A DNA stretch of 6,206 nucleotides from Pseudomonadota bacterium. Its GTDB lineage: Bacteria > Pseudomonadota > Gammaproteobacteria > Xanthomonadales > Xanthomonadaceae. The number at the start of each line of letters is the position of its first letter. The stretch's first letter is position 1. The position numbers were made by a program, and so were the translations under genes. A model generated the notes under the pieces. It was given only the letters and a program-made list of their open reading frames with translations. It searched no databases and was not told the origin of the DNA. This document shows positions 1-6,035 of the stretch, piece after piece. Location of the stretch: positions 1 through 6,206 of the forward strand of contig JAEWFT010000042.1 of assembly GCA_023388715.1 (NCBI GenBank). Reading direction: 5' to 3'.

Positions 1-784
1 ACAGCCCGGCTCCATGCAGGCCCGCGTGCTCCAGCGCCAGCAGGTGGTGGCAGGCGGTGACGCCGGAGCCGCACATCACCGCGACGTCGTCGACGGAGCG
101 GCCGCCGATCAGGTCGCGGAACTCCGCGGCCAACGCGTCGGGCGCCTTGAAGCGGCCGCCCTCGAGGTTGCGCGAATACGGCCGGTTGATCGCGCCCGGC
201 ACATGGCCGGCCACCGGGTCGATGGGCTCCTCCTCGCCGCGGAAACGCGCCGCCGCCCGCGCATCCACCAGCACGCCGCCCGACCGCAACAGCGAGGCGA
301 CATCCGCGGCATCGAGCAGGCGGCTGTCGTCGAACGCGCCCGGGTAATGAGTCGCCGTGATCGCGGGGAGTTCATCGCTGACCGGCAAACCAAGCGCGGT
401 CCAGCGCTGCCAGCCGCCGTCCAGCACCGCGACCTTGCGGTGGCCCAGCATCCGCAGCAGGCACCAGGCGCGCGCCGCGTAGGCGCCGTCGGCATCGTCG
501 TAGGCGACGACCTGACTGTCGGGGGTGATGCCCCAGCGCCCGAGGGTGGCGGTGAAATCGGCTGACCGCGGCCACGGATGGCGACCTTCGCCGGGCCTGC
601 GCATGTCGGAAAGATCGCGCTCCAAGTCGGCGTATACCGCGCCGGGTAGATGCGCGCGTGCATACGCGCGCTCGCCCTGCGCCTTGTCCTGCAGCGAGCT
701 GCGGCAATCCAGCAGGCGCAACCTGGGCTGCCCCAGGGCGTCCGCCAGCGCTTCCGCCTGCACCAGGGTGGTCCACTCCGCCAT
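1..784 (-). CDS. sseA: 3-mercaptopyruvate sulfurtransferase, C-terminus cut by window edge
   Basis: This is a two-domain rhodanese-family enzyme that transfers sulfur from 3-mercaptopyruvate to a thiol or cyanide acceptor, probably in the cytoplasm. It starts MAEWTTLVQAEAL and 261 codons are visible. The N-terminal rhodanese domain (about residues 5-130) contains LLDCR and, at the position of an active-site loop, VVAYDDADGAYAAR, which has no nucleophilic Cys; this is normal for the structural domain. The C-terminal domain carries CGSGVTAC with the nucleophile at Cys238. CGSGVT is the mercaptopyruvate-type loop, whereas thiosulfate rhodaneses usually have CRKGVT. Only the last few tens of residues are missing, lost beyond position 1. 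The ATG shares one base with the stop of the Nudix gene (TGATG), and a GAGGA ribosome site lies about 6 bases upstream, so it is the last visible gene of a coupled operon. No frame damage is seen. Confidence 0.93.
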   Translation of the reverse strand, partial: MAEWTTLVQAEALADALGQPRLRLLDCRSSLQDKAQGERAYARAHLPGAVYADLERDLSDMRRPGEGRHPWPRSADFTATLGRWGITPDSQVVAYDDADGAYAARAWCLLRMLGHRKVAVLDGGWQRWTALGLPVSDELPAITATHYPGAFDDSRLLDAADVASLLRSGGVLVDARAAARFRGEEEPIDPVAGHVPGAINRPYSRNLEGGRFKAPDALAAEFRDLIGGRSVDDVAVMCGSGVTACHHLLALEHAGLHGAGL

Positions 785-1410
785 CAGCTGTCCTCGCCGG
801 CAATGCGCGCCAGCCTCTCGCGCAGGTTGTACAGGATCGAGGCGGTCACGCCCCAGATCCGCTGCGGCTGGTAGCGGTATTGGAACACGTGGCGTTCGCG
901 GCCGCCGAAGTGCAGGCTGGTGCGCTCCAGCATCGCCGGATCCAGCAGCACGTCGAGCGGAACCCGGAACACGTCGGCGACCTCGGAAGGATCCGGGCGC
1001 GGCTGGAAGTCGGGGGCGATCCGGGTCACCACCGGCAGCACGCGGAAATGGGAGATGGTCAACAGCGGATCCAGGTACCCCAGCGGCTGCGCCTGCGCCG
1101 CCCCCAGCCCCACTTCCTCGAATGCTTCGCGCAGCGCGGCGTGCACGGGGCTGGGGTCGCCATCCTCGATGCGCCCACCGGGAAAGCTGACCTGGCCGCC
1201 ATGGTGGCGCAGCCCCGGGCTGCGAAGCGTCAGCAGGACATCGGTGCCCTGCCCGGCCTCGATCAGCCCGACCAGGACCGCCGCATCGCGCGGATTTCCG
1301 GGCTGCAGCAGGCCCTCGAGCTCGTGTGCGTTCCACGGCGCATCCATCGGCGGTCGCGCCAACGGATGCAGTGCGGCTTCCAGCGCCGCGTCCAGCGCGG
1401 CCCGGGTCAT
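784..1410 (-). CDS. Nudix hydrolase, CoA pyrophosphatase (NudL/UPF0035 type)
   Basis: This is a 208-residue Nudix enzyme, probably hydrolysing the pyrophosphate bond of CoA or acyl-CoA to 3',5'-ADP and phosphopantetheine. The family signature LLTLRSPGLRHHGGQVSFPG is at residues 59-78, directly before the Nudix box (residues 79-102), which contains REAFEEVGL with the metal-binding glutamates E95, E98 and E99. The first acidic position of the box is Asp (D85) rather than Glu, as I recall for NudL-type proteins. The C-terminal part, with VWGVTAS-like IWGVTASILYNL, also fits this subfamily. No signal peptide or membrane segment is visible, so it should be cytosolic. The ATG overlaps the stop of the DUF1289 gene by four bases (ATGA), no good ribosome site precedes it, and translation is probably coupled. 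CoA pyrophosphatase is the family-based call; other nucleotide substrates cannot be excluded. Confidence 0.9.
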   Translation of the reverse strand: MTRAALDAALEAALHPLARPPMDAPWNAHELEGLLQPGNPRDAAVLVGLIEAGQGTDVLLTLRSPGLRHHGGQVSFPGGRIEDGDPSPVHAALREAFEEVGLGAAQAQPLGYLDPLLTISHFRVLPVVTRIAPDFQPRPDPSEVADVFRVPLDVLLDPAMLERTSLHFGGRERHVFQYRYQPQRIWGVTASILYNLRERLARIAGEDS

Positions 1411-1598
1411 GGGTTGTCGCGCACCGCCGCGCGCGCCGGCAACTCCACGTCCATCATCCGCAGGCGCTCTTCATCCGGCATCCCGCCCCACCCGGCGATC
1501 TCGGCAAGGCTGCGGTGGCAGCCCTCGCACAGGCCGTCCGCGGCAATCTCGCAGATGCCGATGCAGGGGCTGAGGACGGGCATCGAGGCGCGGGTCAT
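1407..1598 (-). CDS. DUF1289 small cysteine-rich protein
   Basis: This is a 63-residue protein starting MTRASMPVLSPCIGICEI. The Cys pattern C-x3-C-x7-C-x2-C (SPCIGICEI...GLCEGCHR), followed by a Trp-containing segment (IAGWGGMPDEER) with acidic residues, is the hallmark of DUF1289. These proteins are predicted to bind a metal or Fe-S cluster, but their biochemical role is not established. The frame stays open upstream to 1751, but that part overlaps the FKBP gene and its terminator and does not resemble the family, so I start it at 1598. ATG 1583 (MPVLSPC) is a close alternative. Neither start has a convincing Shine-Dalgarno sequence. The stop overlaps the next start as ATGA (1407-1410), so this is the first gene of the operon leading to the Nudix hydrolase and sseA. 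Confidence 0.85.
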   Translation of the reverse strand: MTRASMPVLSPCIGICEIAADGLCEGCHRSLAEIAGWGGMPDEERLRMMDVELPARAAVRDNP

Positions 1599-1625
1599 GG
1601 CGGTGGAAGGACGATAGCGGGTCCC

Positions 1626-1659
1626 AAAAGCCGATGCGCCGGCAGGACCGGCGCATCGG
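1626..1659 (-). terminator. Intrinsic terminator after the FKBP gene
   Basis: A perfect 12-bp inverted repeat (CCGATGCGCCGG at 1631-1642 and CCGGCGCATCGG at 1648-1659) encloses a 5-base loop. Read on the minus strand, the hairpin is followed by CTTTTGGG, a short run of four T. It begins 24 bases after the FKBP stop codon. The stem is very strong and the T run weak, as is common in high-GC genomes. It lies only 27 bases before the DUF1289 start, so it may also limit read-through into that operon. Confidence 0.8.
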
Positions 1660-1683
1660 AGGTTGCTTTGCGTGGCAGGCCGC

Positions 1684-2409
1684 TTACTTGACGCTGCCCA
1701 GCTCCACCTGCATGGCCACCGCCTGCTGCGCGAACTGCTGGTTCTGCGCACCGGTCAGGCCCTTGCCCGGCGGAATCACGATTTCCCACACCGCACCCTG
1801 CTGCATCAGCGGCAAGGTTTCCTTCAGCGCCTGGATCGGCGCCTCGGACACCTTGAACGGCGGCGGGGTCTGCACGCCGCTGATCGGCACCCCGACCGCG
1901 GCCAGGAAGCTGCGCAGGGCGATCTGCACGTTGCTGTTGTTGGTCGCCTTGGCGCCGGTGCCCTGCTTGGCGATGCGGTACATGATGCCGCTCGGCAGCG
2001 TCACCACGCCCTGCTGGGTCTTGTAGTTGGTGACGAACGCCGCCGACTGCGCCTGGTTGTCGGTCATCGCCTTGCGGAAGGCGTCTTCCATCTTCTTCTG
2101 CACCCGCTGCTGGAAGCCGGCATAGGCATTGCCCAGCTGCTCCTGCGTGTAGGCCGGGTCCTTCTTGGCGTAGGCGTCCTGCAGGCCGCGGACGACGGTC
2201 GCCACGTCGATCGGCTCGCCGGAATTGACCAGCTCCTGGCCCAGCGAATAGCCGAACGCGTAGCTGGCGTGGTTCTTGTCCACCGCCGGCAGCGCGGTGG
2301 TGGCGGGCCGCGCCGCCGGCGCGGCGGGCGCCGGCTTGGTCTGCGCGGAGGCCATCCCGGCCGACAGGGTCAGCGCCGCGACAGCGGCAGCAAGCAAACG
2401 GATCTTCAT
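1684..2409 (-). CDS. Exported FKBP-type peptidyl-prolyl isomerase-like protein (Mip/FkpA-like), degenerate catalytic domain
   Basis: This is a 241-residue protein of the Mip/FkpA/FklB architecture. Residues 1-22 form a Sec signal peptide (MKIRLLAAAVAALTLSAGMASA, cut after ASA), then comes an Ala/Pro linker to about 41. Residues 44-125 match the helical dimerisation domain (ASYAFGYSLGQEL, long helix QQRVQKKMEDAFRKAM). Residues 139-241 resemble an FKBP fold: SGIMYRIAKQGTG opens it, VWEIVIPPGKGLTG matches the WE-IPP-LAYG segment, and MQVELGSVK matches the last strand. The usual HY-G, FDSS and IPGW elements are absent, so prolyl isomerase activity is doubtful and a periplasmic chaperone role is more likely. 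An ATG at 2421 would add MRLW, but GAGG lies six bases before ATG 2409 and the signal peptide begins there. It is a single-gene unit with its own terminator, divergent from the enoyl-CoA hydratase operon. Confidence 0.88.
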   Translation of the reverse strand: MKIRLLAAAVAALTLSAGMASAQTKPAPAAPAARPATTALPAVDKNHASYAFGYSLGQELVNSGEPIDVATVVRGLQDAYAKKDPAYTQEQLGNAYAGFQQRVQKKMEDAFRKAMTDNQAQSAAFVTNYKTQQGVVTLPSGIMYRIAKQGTGAKATNNSNVQIALRSFLAAVGVPISGVQTPPPFKVSEAPIQALKETLPLMQQGAVWEIVIPPGKGLTGAQNQQFAQQAVAMQVELGSVK

Positions 2410-2415
2410 CCACAA

Positions 2416-2419
2416 CCTC
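2416..2419 (-). promoter_or_regulatory. Ribosome binding site fixing the FKBP start
   Basis: Minus-strand GAGG sits six bases before ATG 2409. It overlaps the alternative ATG at 2421, which itself has no ribosome site, so it decides the start in favour of 2409. Confidence 0.65.
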
Positions 2420-2429
2420 ATTCAGTCAT

Positions 2430-2447
2430 TGGGCGCCGAAGCGCCCA
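2430..2447 (-). promoter_or_regulatory. Leader hairpin with UUCG tetraloop upstream of the FKBP gene
   Basis: On the minus strand TGGGCGC-TTCG-GCGCCCA forms a perfect 7-bp stem closed by C(UUCG)G, the classic extra-stable RNA tetraloop. It ends 20 bases before ATG 2409 and about 10 bases before the GAGG ribosome site. No T run follows, so it is not an ordinary terminator. It may be a 5' mRNA stabiliser or a translation-modulating structure, provided transcription starts upstream of it. Its function is inferred. Confidence 0.5.
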
Positions 2448-2498
2448 TGGGATCCGGGACGATGCCGCAGCACGCGCCGGAGCAGATGTCTTGGCCGG

Positions 2499-2528
2499 TC
2501 GAACCGCACCGACGGGACACGCTAGGAT
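2499..2528 (+). promoter_or_regulatory. Weak candidate promoter for the enoyl-CoA hydratase operon
   Basis: TCGAAC (2499-2504) and TAGGAT (2523-2528) are spaced 18 bases apart and match the sigma-70 boxes at 3 of 6 and 4 of 6 positions. This is the best pair I see in the divergent region, but matches of this quality are expected by chance. Initiation here would give a leader of roughly 85-90 bases containing the hairpin at 2581-2600. Confidence 0.22.
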
Positions 2529-2580
2529 ACCGGCCGCACTGCTTAACCGCCACTGAGGCCACCGTTTCCGACACCGGCCG

Positions 2581-2600
2581 GCGCGCGGAGTTCCGCGCGT
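2581..2600 (+). promoter_or_regulatory. GC-rich stem-loop just upstream of the enoyl-CoA hydratase ribosome site
   Basis: CGCGCGG (2582-2588) pairs with CCGCGCG (2593-2599) around the loop AGTT, and a G-U pair at 2581/2600 can extend it. The structure ends 12 bases before the GGAG ribosome site (2613-2616). It could affect ribosome access or mRNA stability. Its presence is seen directly; any role is inferred. Confidence 0.4.
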
Positions 2601-2621
2601 TCACCCTGCCATGGAGTTTCG

Positions 2622-3403
<782 letters not shown>

Positions 3404-3404
<1 letters not shown>

Positions 3405-3784
3405 TGGCGGAGGTCTGCCCGCGCTGCACGTGTGCCGCGCGCGAGGATGGAGGCGCGCACGCGTTGCAGCGCGCTTTGCTGGCCGACGACCTGGACGCCG
3501 CGCTGAAGGCGGGCCTGCTGGAGGCACACCCCTGCCCGGGTTGCAACGACGCCTGTAACGGCGCGCTGGTAGAGGCACGCGAGGCGCGCCGGTTCGCGCT
3601 GGCCGCGCGCGAGCGTTTCCGCGCCCGCGAAGCGCGCCTGCAGCGACGCCGCGCCGAGCGCGATGCCGCCCGACGACCCGCTGCGACGACCTCCACCATT
3701 GCAGCGCCCGGCGACGATCTGCCGCCCGCTGCCGCGGATGCCCTGGCGCGCGCCCTGGCGAGGGCGCGGGAGCGCCGCCGGTGA
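3404..3784 (+). CDS. Uncharacterised CPxC/CPxC protein with basic helical tail
   Basis: This is a 126-residue protein that I do not recognise as a named family. It starts MAEVCPRCTCAARED. Two knuckles, CPRC (C5, C8, with C10 close by) and CPGC (C44, C47, then C51), have the spacing of a zinc ribbon or other four-Cys metal site. Residues 55-91 are an Ala/Arg/Glu-rich amphipathic stretch (EAREARRFALAARERFRARE...) likely to be one long basic helix. A Pro/Ala linker follows, then a short second basic helix ending ARARERRR. There is no signal peptide, so it should be cytosolic. Its ATG overlaps the preceding stop (TGATG) and its TGA overlaps the GTG of nth (GTGA), so it should be co-translated with both. 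The frame is open upstream to 3278, but that part lies within the hydratase gene. Nucleic-acid binding is plausible from charge and context, but unproven. Confidence 0.78.
3768..3772 (+). promoter_or_regulatory. Ribosome binding site supporting the GTG start of nth
   Basis: GGGAG lies eight bases before GTG 3781. The in-frame TTG at 3835, which would give a protein starting at E. coli-like length, has only AGG directly abutting it. This favours the GTG start and therefore the basic N-terminal extension. Confidence 0.6.
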
Positions 3785-4467
3785 AGCCGGCACGGGTGCG
3801 CAAGACCGTCGCCCGTCGCAGGCGCCCCAGCAGGTTGAGCGACGGTGAGATCGTCGACCTGTTCAGCCGCCTGCGCGATGCCAATCCCACGCCCACCACC
3901 GAGCTGGCCTACAGCACGCCGTTCGAATTGCTGGTCGCCGTGGTCCTGTCGGCGCAGGCCACCGACGTCGGCGTCAACAAGGCCACCCGCCGCCTGTTCC
4001 CGGTCGCCAACACGCCGGCGGCGATCCTCGCGCTGGGCGAGGAGGGGCTGAAGGGCTACATCAACACCATCGGCCTGTTCAACGCCAAGGCAGCGCACGT
4101 GATCGCGCTATGCCGGCAGCTGCTCGACCGCCACGGCGGCGAAGTGCCGCAGTCGCGCGAGGCGCTGGAGGCGCTGCCGGGCGTGGGGCGCAAGACCGCC
4201 AACGTGGTGCTCAACACCGCGTTCGGAGAGCCCACGATCGCGGTCGACACCCACATTTTCCGTGTATCCAACCGGACCGGACTGGCGCCGGGAAAGGACG
4301 TGCGCGCGGTCGAGGATGCGCTCGAGCGGGTGGTGCCCGACGCCTTCAAGCGCGACGCGCACCACTGGCTGATCCTGCATGGCCGCTACACCTGCAAGGC
4401 GCGCAAGCCCGACTGCCCGCGCTGCGCCATCCACGATCTCTGCCAGTGGCCCGAGAAGACCGCCTGA
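3781..4467 (+). CDS. nth: Endonuclease III (DNA glycosylase/AP lyase)
   Basis: This is a base-excision repair enzyme that removes oxidised pyrimidines and nicks the abasic site by beta-elimination. It has 228 residues against 211 in E. coli. The helix-hairpin-helix is ALEALPGVGRKTANVV (129-144) with the Schiff-base Lys138, and the catalytic Asp156 is in AVDTHIFRV; both sit 18 positions after their E. coli equivalents (K120, D138). The [4Fe-4S] ligands Cys205, 212, 215 and 221 show the exact C-x6-C-x2-C-x5-C pattern. The extra 18 N-terminal residues are strongly basic (MKPARVRKTVARRRRPSR). The GTG start overlaps the previous stop (GTGA) and is supported by GGGAG eight bases upstream; TTG 3835 is the alternative. 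It is the last gene of the plus-strand operon and converges on the TonB-like gene 24 bases away. No rsx/rnf genes, its usual partners in E. coli, are next to it. Confidence 0.97.
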   Translation: MKPARVRKTVARRRRPSRLSDGEIVDLFSRLRDANPTPTTELAYSTPFELLVAVVLSAQATDVGVNKATRRLFPVANTPAAILALGEEGLKGYINTIGLFNAKAAHVIALCRQLLDRHGGEVPQSREALEALPGVGRKTANVVLNTAFGEPTIAVDTHIFRVSNRTGLAPGKDVRAVEDALERVVPDAFKRDAHHWLILHGRYTCKARKPDCPRCAIHDLCQWPEKTA

Positions 4468-4492
4468 AGCAGGCGCACCCGGCGGCGCGGGT
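4461..4492. terminator. Possible bidirectional terminator between convergent genes
   Basis: Two small hairpins fill the 24-base gap and overlap the nth stop and the last base of the TonB-like stop codon: CGCCTG-AAG-CAGGCG (4461-4475) and ACCCG-GCGGCG-CGGGT (4477-4492). Neither is followed by a T run on either strand. The convergent location makes termination plausible, but the structural evidence is weak. Confidence 0.28.
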
Positions 4493-5172
4493 TACTTGGC
4501 CGCGTAGGACGCCGGACTCGTAAGGCGCCCGGTCGGTGCCAGCGCGACGACCGCATCACGTCCGAGCGCCTGGTCGTTGGGTCCGGTCCATTGGCACGCC
4601 GGGACCGCGCTGACGCTGAAGCACACCGGCATCAGCAGCGTGCCGGCCTGCGGCGCCCCGTCGATGCGCTCCGGGCGGAACGTCCAGCCGCGCGCCGCGG
4701 CAAGCGCGGCGTTGGCCATCGCGCGGTCGATGCGGCCAGCGGTCTGGTGCACCGATGCGTCCTGCACCGCGCCATCGGCGTCCACCGCGAGCTCGAGCAC
4801 CACCACGCCTTCGTGGCCAAGGCGCCGCGCATTGTCGGGATAGTGGGGCCGGCTCAACGCGTCGGGCGCCGGACCCACGCTGGCCGAAAGGATCCGCGCG
4901 GCGCTGCCACCCGCGGCCGGTAGCGCAGTGACCCGCACCCAGGTGGAGACGCTGCCGCTGGCGCTCGCGCCGTTGCGCTCGAACACCCACGTCGCCAGTT
5001 CCCGCTGCAGTTGCGCGGTGGTGGTCGCATCGCCCGCGCCGCCCGCGGGCTGCACCGACGTCAGCGTGCCGCTGCGGTCGACCTCGACCTGGAAGGTGTA
5101 GACGCGCGCGGCGGCGTCCCCCGCGCTTGCCGCCGGCGCCGACAGCGCCATGCAGGCGGCCACCAGGCCCAT
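4492..5172 (-). CDS. Secreted protein with TonB C-terminal-like domain (energy transducer TonB family)
   Basis: This is a 226-residue protein starting MGLVAACMALSAPAASAGD. Residues 1-17 look like a Sec signal peptide cut after ASA, but they lack the usual positive n-region. Residues 110-187 match the TonB C-terminal domain: HYPDNARRLGHEGVVVLELA, VDADGAVQDASV, then the helix ending ARGWTFRPERIDG. Residues 25-82 look like a weaker copy (FQVEVDRSGTLTSVQ, ATWVFERNG). Two late cysteines (C184, C193) could form a disulfide in the periplasm. Without an uncleaved N-terminal anchor or a Pro-rich spacer it is unlikely to be a classical ExbB/D-driven TonB. ATG 5172 is the first usable start after the junction with the truncated hydroxylase; no in-frame ATG, GTG or TTG was found in the stretch just upstream that I checked (about 5172-5265). 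The in-frame codons before it read PRRIGA, suggesting the original start was a few codons further up and has been lost. Confidence 0.75.
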   Translation of the reverse strand: MGLVAACMALSAPAASAGDAAARVYTFQVEVDRSGTLTSVQPAGGAGDATTTAQLQRELATWVFERNGASASGSVSTWVRVTALPAAGGSAARILSASVGPAPDALSRPHYPDNARRLGHEGVVVLELAVDADGAVQDASVHQTAGRIDRAMANAALAAARGWTFRPERIDGAPQAGTLLMPVCFSVSAVPACQWTGPNDQALGRDAVVALAPTGRLTSPASYAAK

Positions 5173-5810
5173 CGCTCCGATCCGCCGCGGCGCAGTTGCA
5201 CCGCCGAGCCGGGAATCGCCGGGTCGAAGTAGTCGTGGTGGGGCTTGTACTGCGCGCCGGGGCCGTAGTTGAGCACCTGCAGCCCTTCGCCATGGTCGAG
5301 CGGCCAGTCCAGCAGGCGCGCGATGCGCGCCTCGATGCGCGCGCACAACGGATGCTCGCCACGCGCGAATCCCATGCCGAAGCTGGTGCGGTCCGGATGC
5401 ACCATGTCGCCGCCGCTGTCGGGCTCGACCGTCATGGAGCGCTGCAGCCGCGGCCGCGCAAGTTCGATCATCGCGTCGCATTCCTCGTCCGACAGCAGGC
5501 CGCCAAGTGCCACCACGCGCGGCAGCCGCATGCTGGCGAGCACACGCACCTGCCGATCGCCGCCGTCGAGGATCCAGGCCCCATTCGGCTCCACCGGCAC
5601 CGGCACCGGCAACGGCGGCGGCAGACCCTGCTCGCGCCCGCGGCGGGCGACGTGGGCGTTGACCGCGGCCGCCACCGCATCGACTGCCTCCTGTTCGCTC
5701 CAGCCTTCGTCCAGGAGTGGATGCAGCACCGCGTCGGGCGCGGCACCCGCGCTGGCCTGTTCGACCACCCAGCGCTCCATCCCCGCGGTCATGCGTCGCG
5801 TCGTCGTCAT
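5061..5810 (-). pseudogene. 2OG-Fe(II) oxygenase (prolyl 4-hydroxylase-like), truncated in the catalytic core
   Basis: The 249-codon frame starts MTTTRRMTAGMERWVVEQ. Residues 10-50 look like the small helical N-terminal domain often present in xanthomonad P4H-like proteins, followed by a Pro/Val linker (PPPLPVPVPVEPNG). The catalytic domain begins near RVVALGGLLSDEECDAMIEL and continues through VLNYGPGAQYKPHHDYFDP, with iron ligands His191 and Asp193 (HxD). Family members then run on for tens of residues to a distal His and a Lys that binds 2-oxoglutarate. Here similarity stops near LRRGG (Gly210, base 5181). The last 39 codons are out-of-frame TonB-like gene sequence with no His or Lys, ending at a TGA at 5061. 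The product should therefore be inactive. The start is uncertain: 5792 and 5780 are possible and none has a good ribosome site. An assembly error is the main alternative to a real deletion. Confidence 0.75.
5165..5190 (-). other. Junction between truncated hydroxylase and TonB-like gene
   Basis: The hydroxylase frame reads LRRGG up to 5181 and then loses family resemblance. The TonB-like frame, offset by one base, reads PRRIGAMGLVAAC across the same bases. The GC-rich string CGCGGCGGA fits RRGG in one frame and RRI in the other, so it could be a short shared sequence at which a deletion joined the two genes. There is no mobile-element end, target duplication or inverted repeat at this point. 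Confidence 0.55.
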
Positions 5811-6035
5811 CCGCGCATTGTGCCCACGGACGTCGCGATGAAGGAATCGCGTCAACTGAAACATTGCTGCAACAGCCGGCCACAACACTGTCGCTCGCCG
5901 GGGCCGCCCCGGGCACGCGTTCGCATCGTCGTGGCCCTGCCGTTGCGCAGGCGCGCATGGCGTTCGCCGACACCCGTGCCCACACCCCTTCCCTTCTTGC
6001 CCGGCCCCTCGTCCCACGACCGGAGATCACGGCTC
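5811..6035. promoter_or_regulatory. Divergent intergenic region between hydroxylase remnant and lipoprotein
   Basis: This region of 225 bases must hold the 5' signals of both flanking genes. Its least GC-rich part is around 5840-5890. It includes a minus-strand TTGACG near 5850-5855, but no matching -10 box at proper spacing. A small palindrome TTGCTGCAA (5864-5872) and a 6-bp hairpin CCGGGG-CCG-CCCCGG (5898-5912) are visible. I could not define a promoter or operator. A GGAG at 6022-6025 serves the lipoprotein start. Confidence 0.35.

Noticed and set aside
450..560. Missing Cys in the N-terminal rhodanese domain of sseA, considered as a defect
   Set aside because: In two-domain sulfurtransferases the N-terminal domain is normally inactive; the catalytic Cys238 is present in the C-terminal domain.
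1105..1176. Asp instead of Glu at the first acidic position of the Nudix box, considered as a lost catalytic residue
   Set aside because: NudL-type CoA pyrophosphatases, as I recall them, carry Asp there, and the REAFEEVG core is intact.
1583..1751. Extended start for the DUF1289 protein at 1751
   Set aside because: The extra 51 residues overlap the FKBP gene and its terminator and are Arg/Ser-rich without similarity to DUF1289 proteins.
5864..5872. Palindrome TTGCTGCAA as a regulator operator
   Set aside because: Only four bases per arm and the symmetry does not extend outward, so it is expected by chance.
5898..5912. Hairpin CCGGGG-CCG-CCCCGG as a terminator or regulatory structure
   Set aside because: A 6-bp GC stem without T run in DNA of this composition is unremarkable.
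4492..6030. A 512-codon minus-strand frame read as one large TonB-like fusion protein
   Set aside because: Only the part from 5172 resembles a protein family. The upstream part is an out-of-frame reading of the hydroxylase gene with no recognisable domain.
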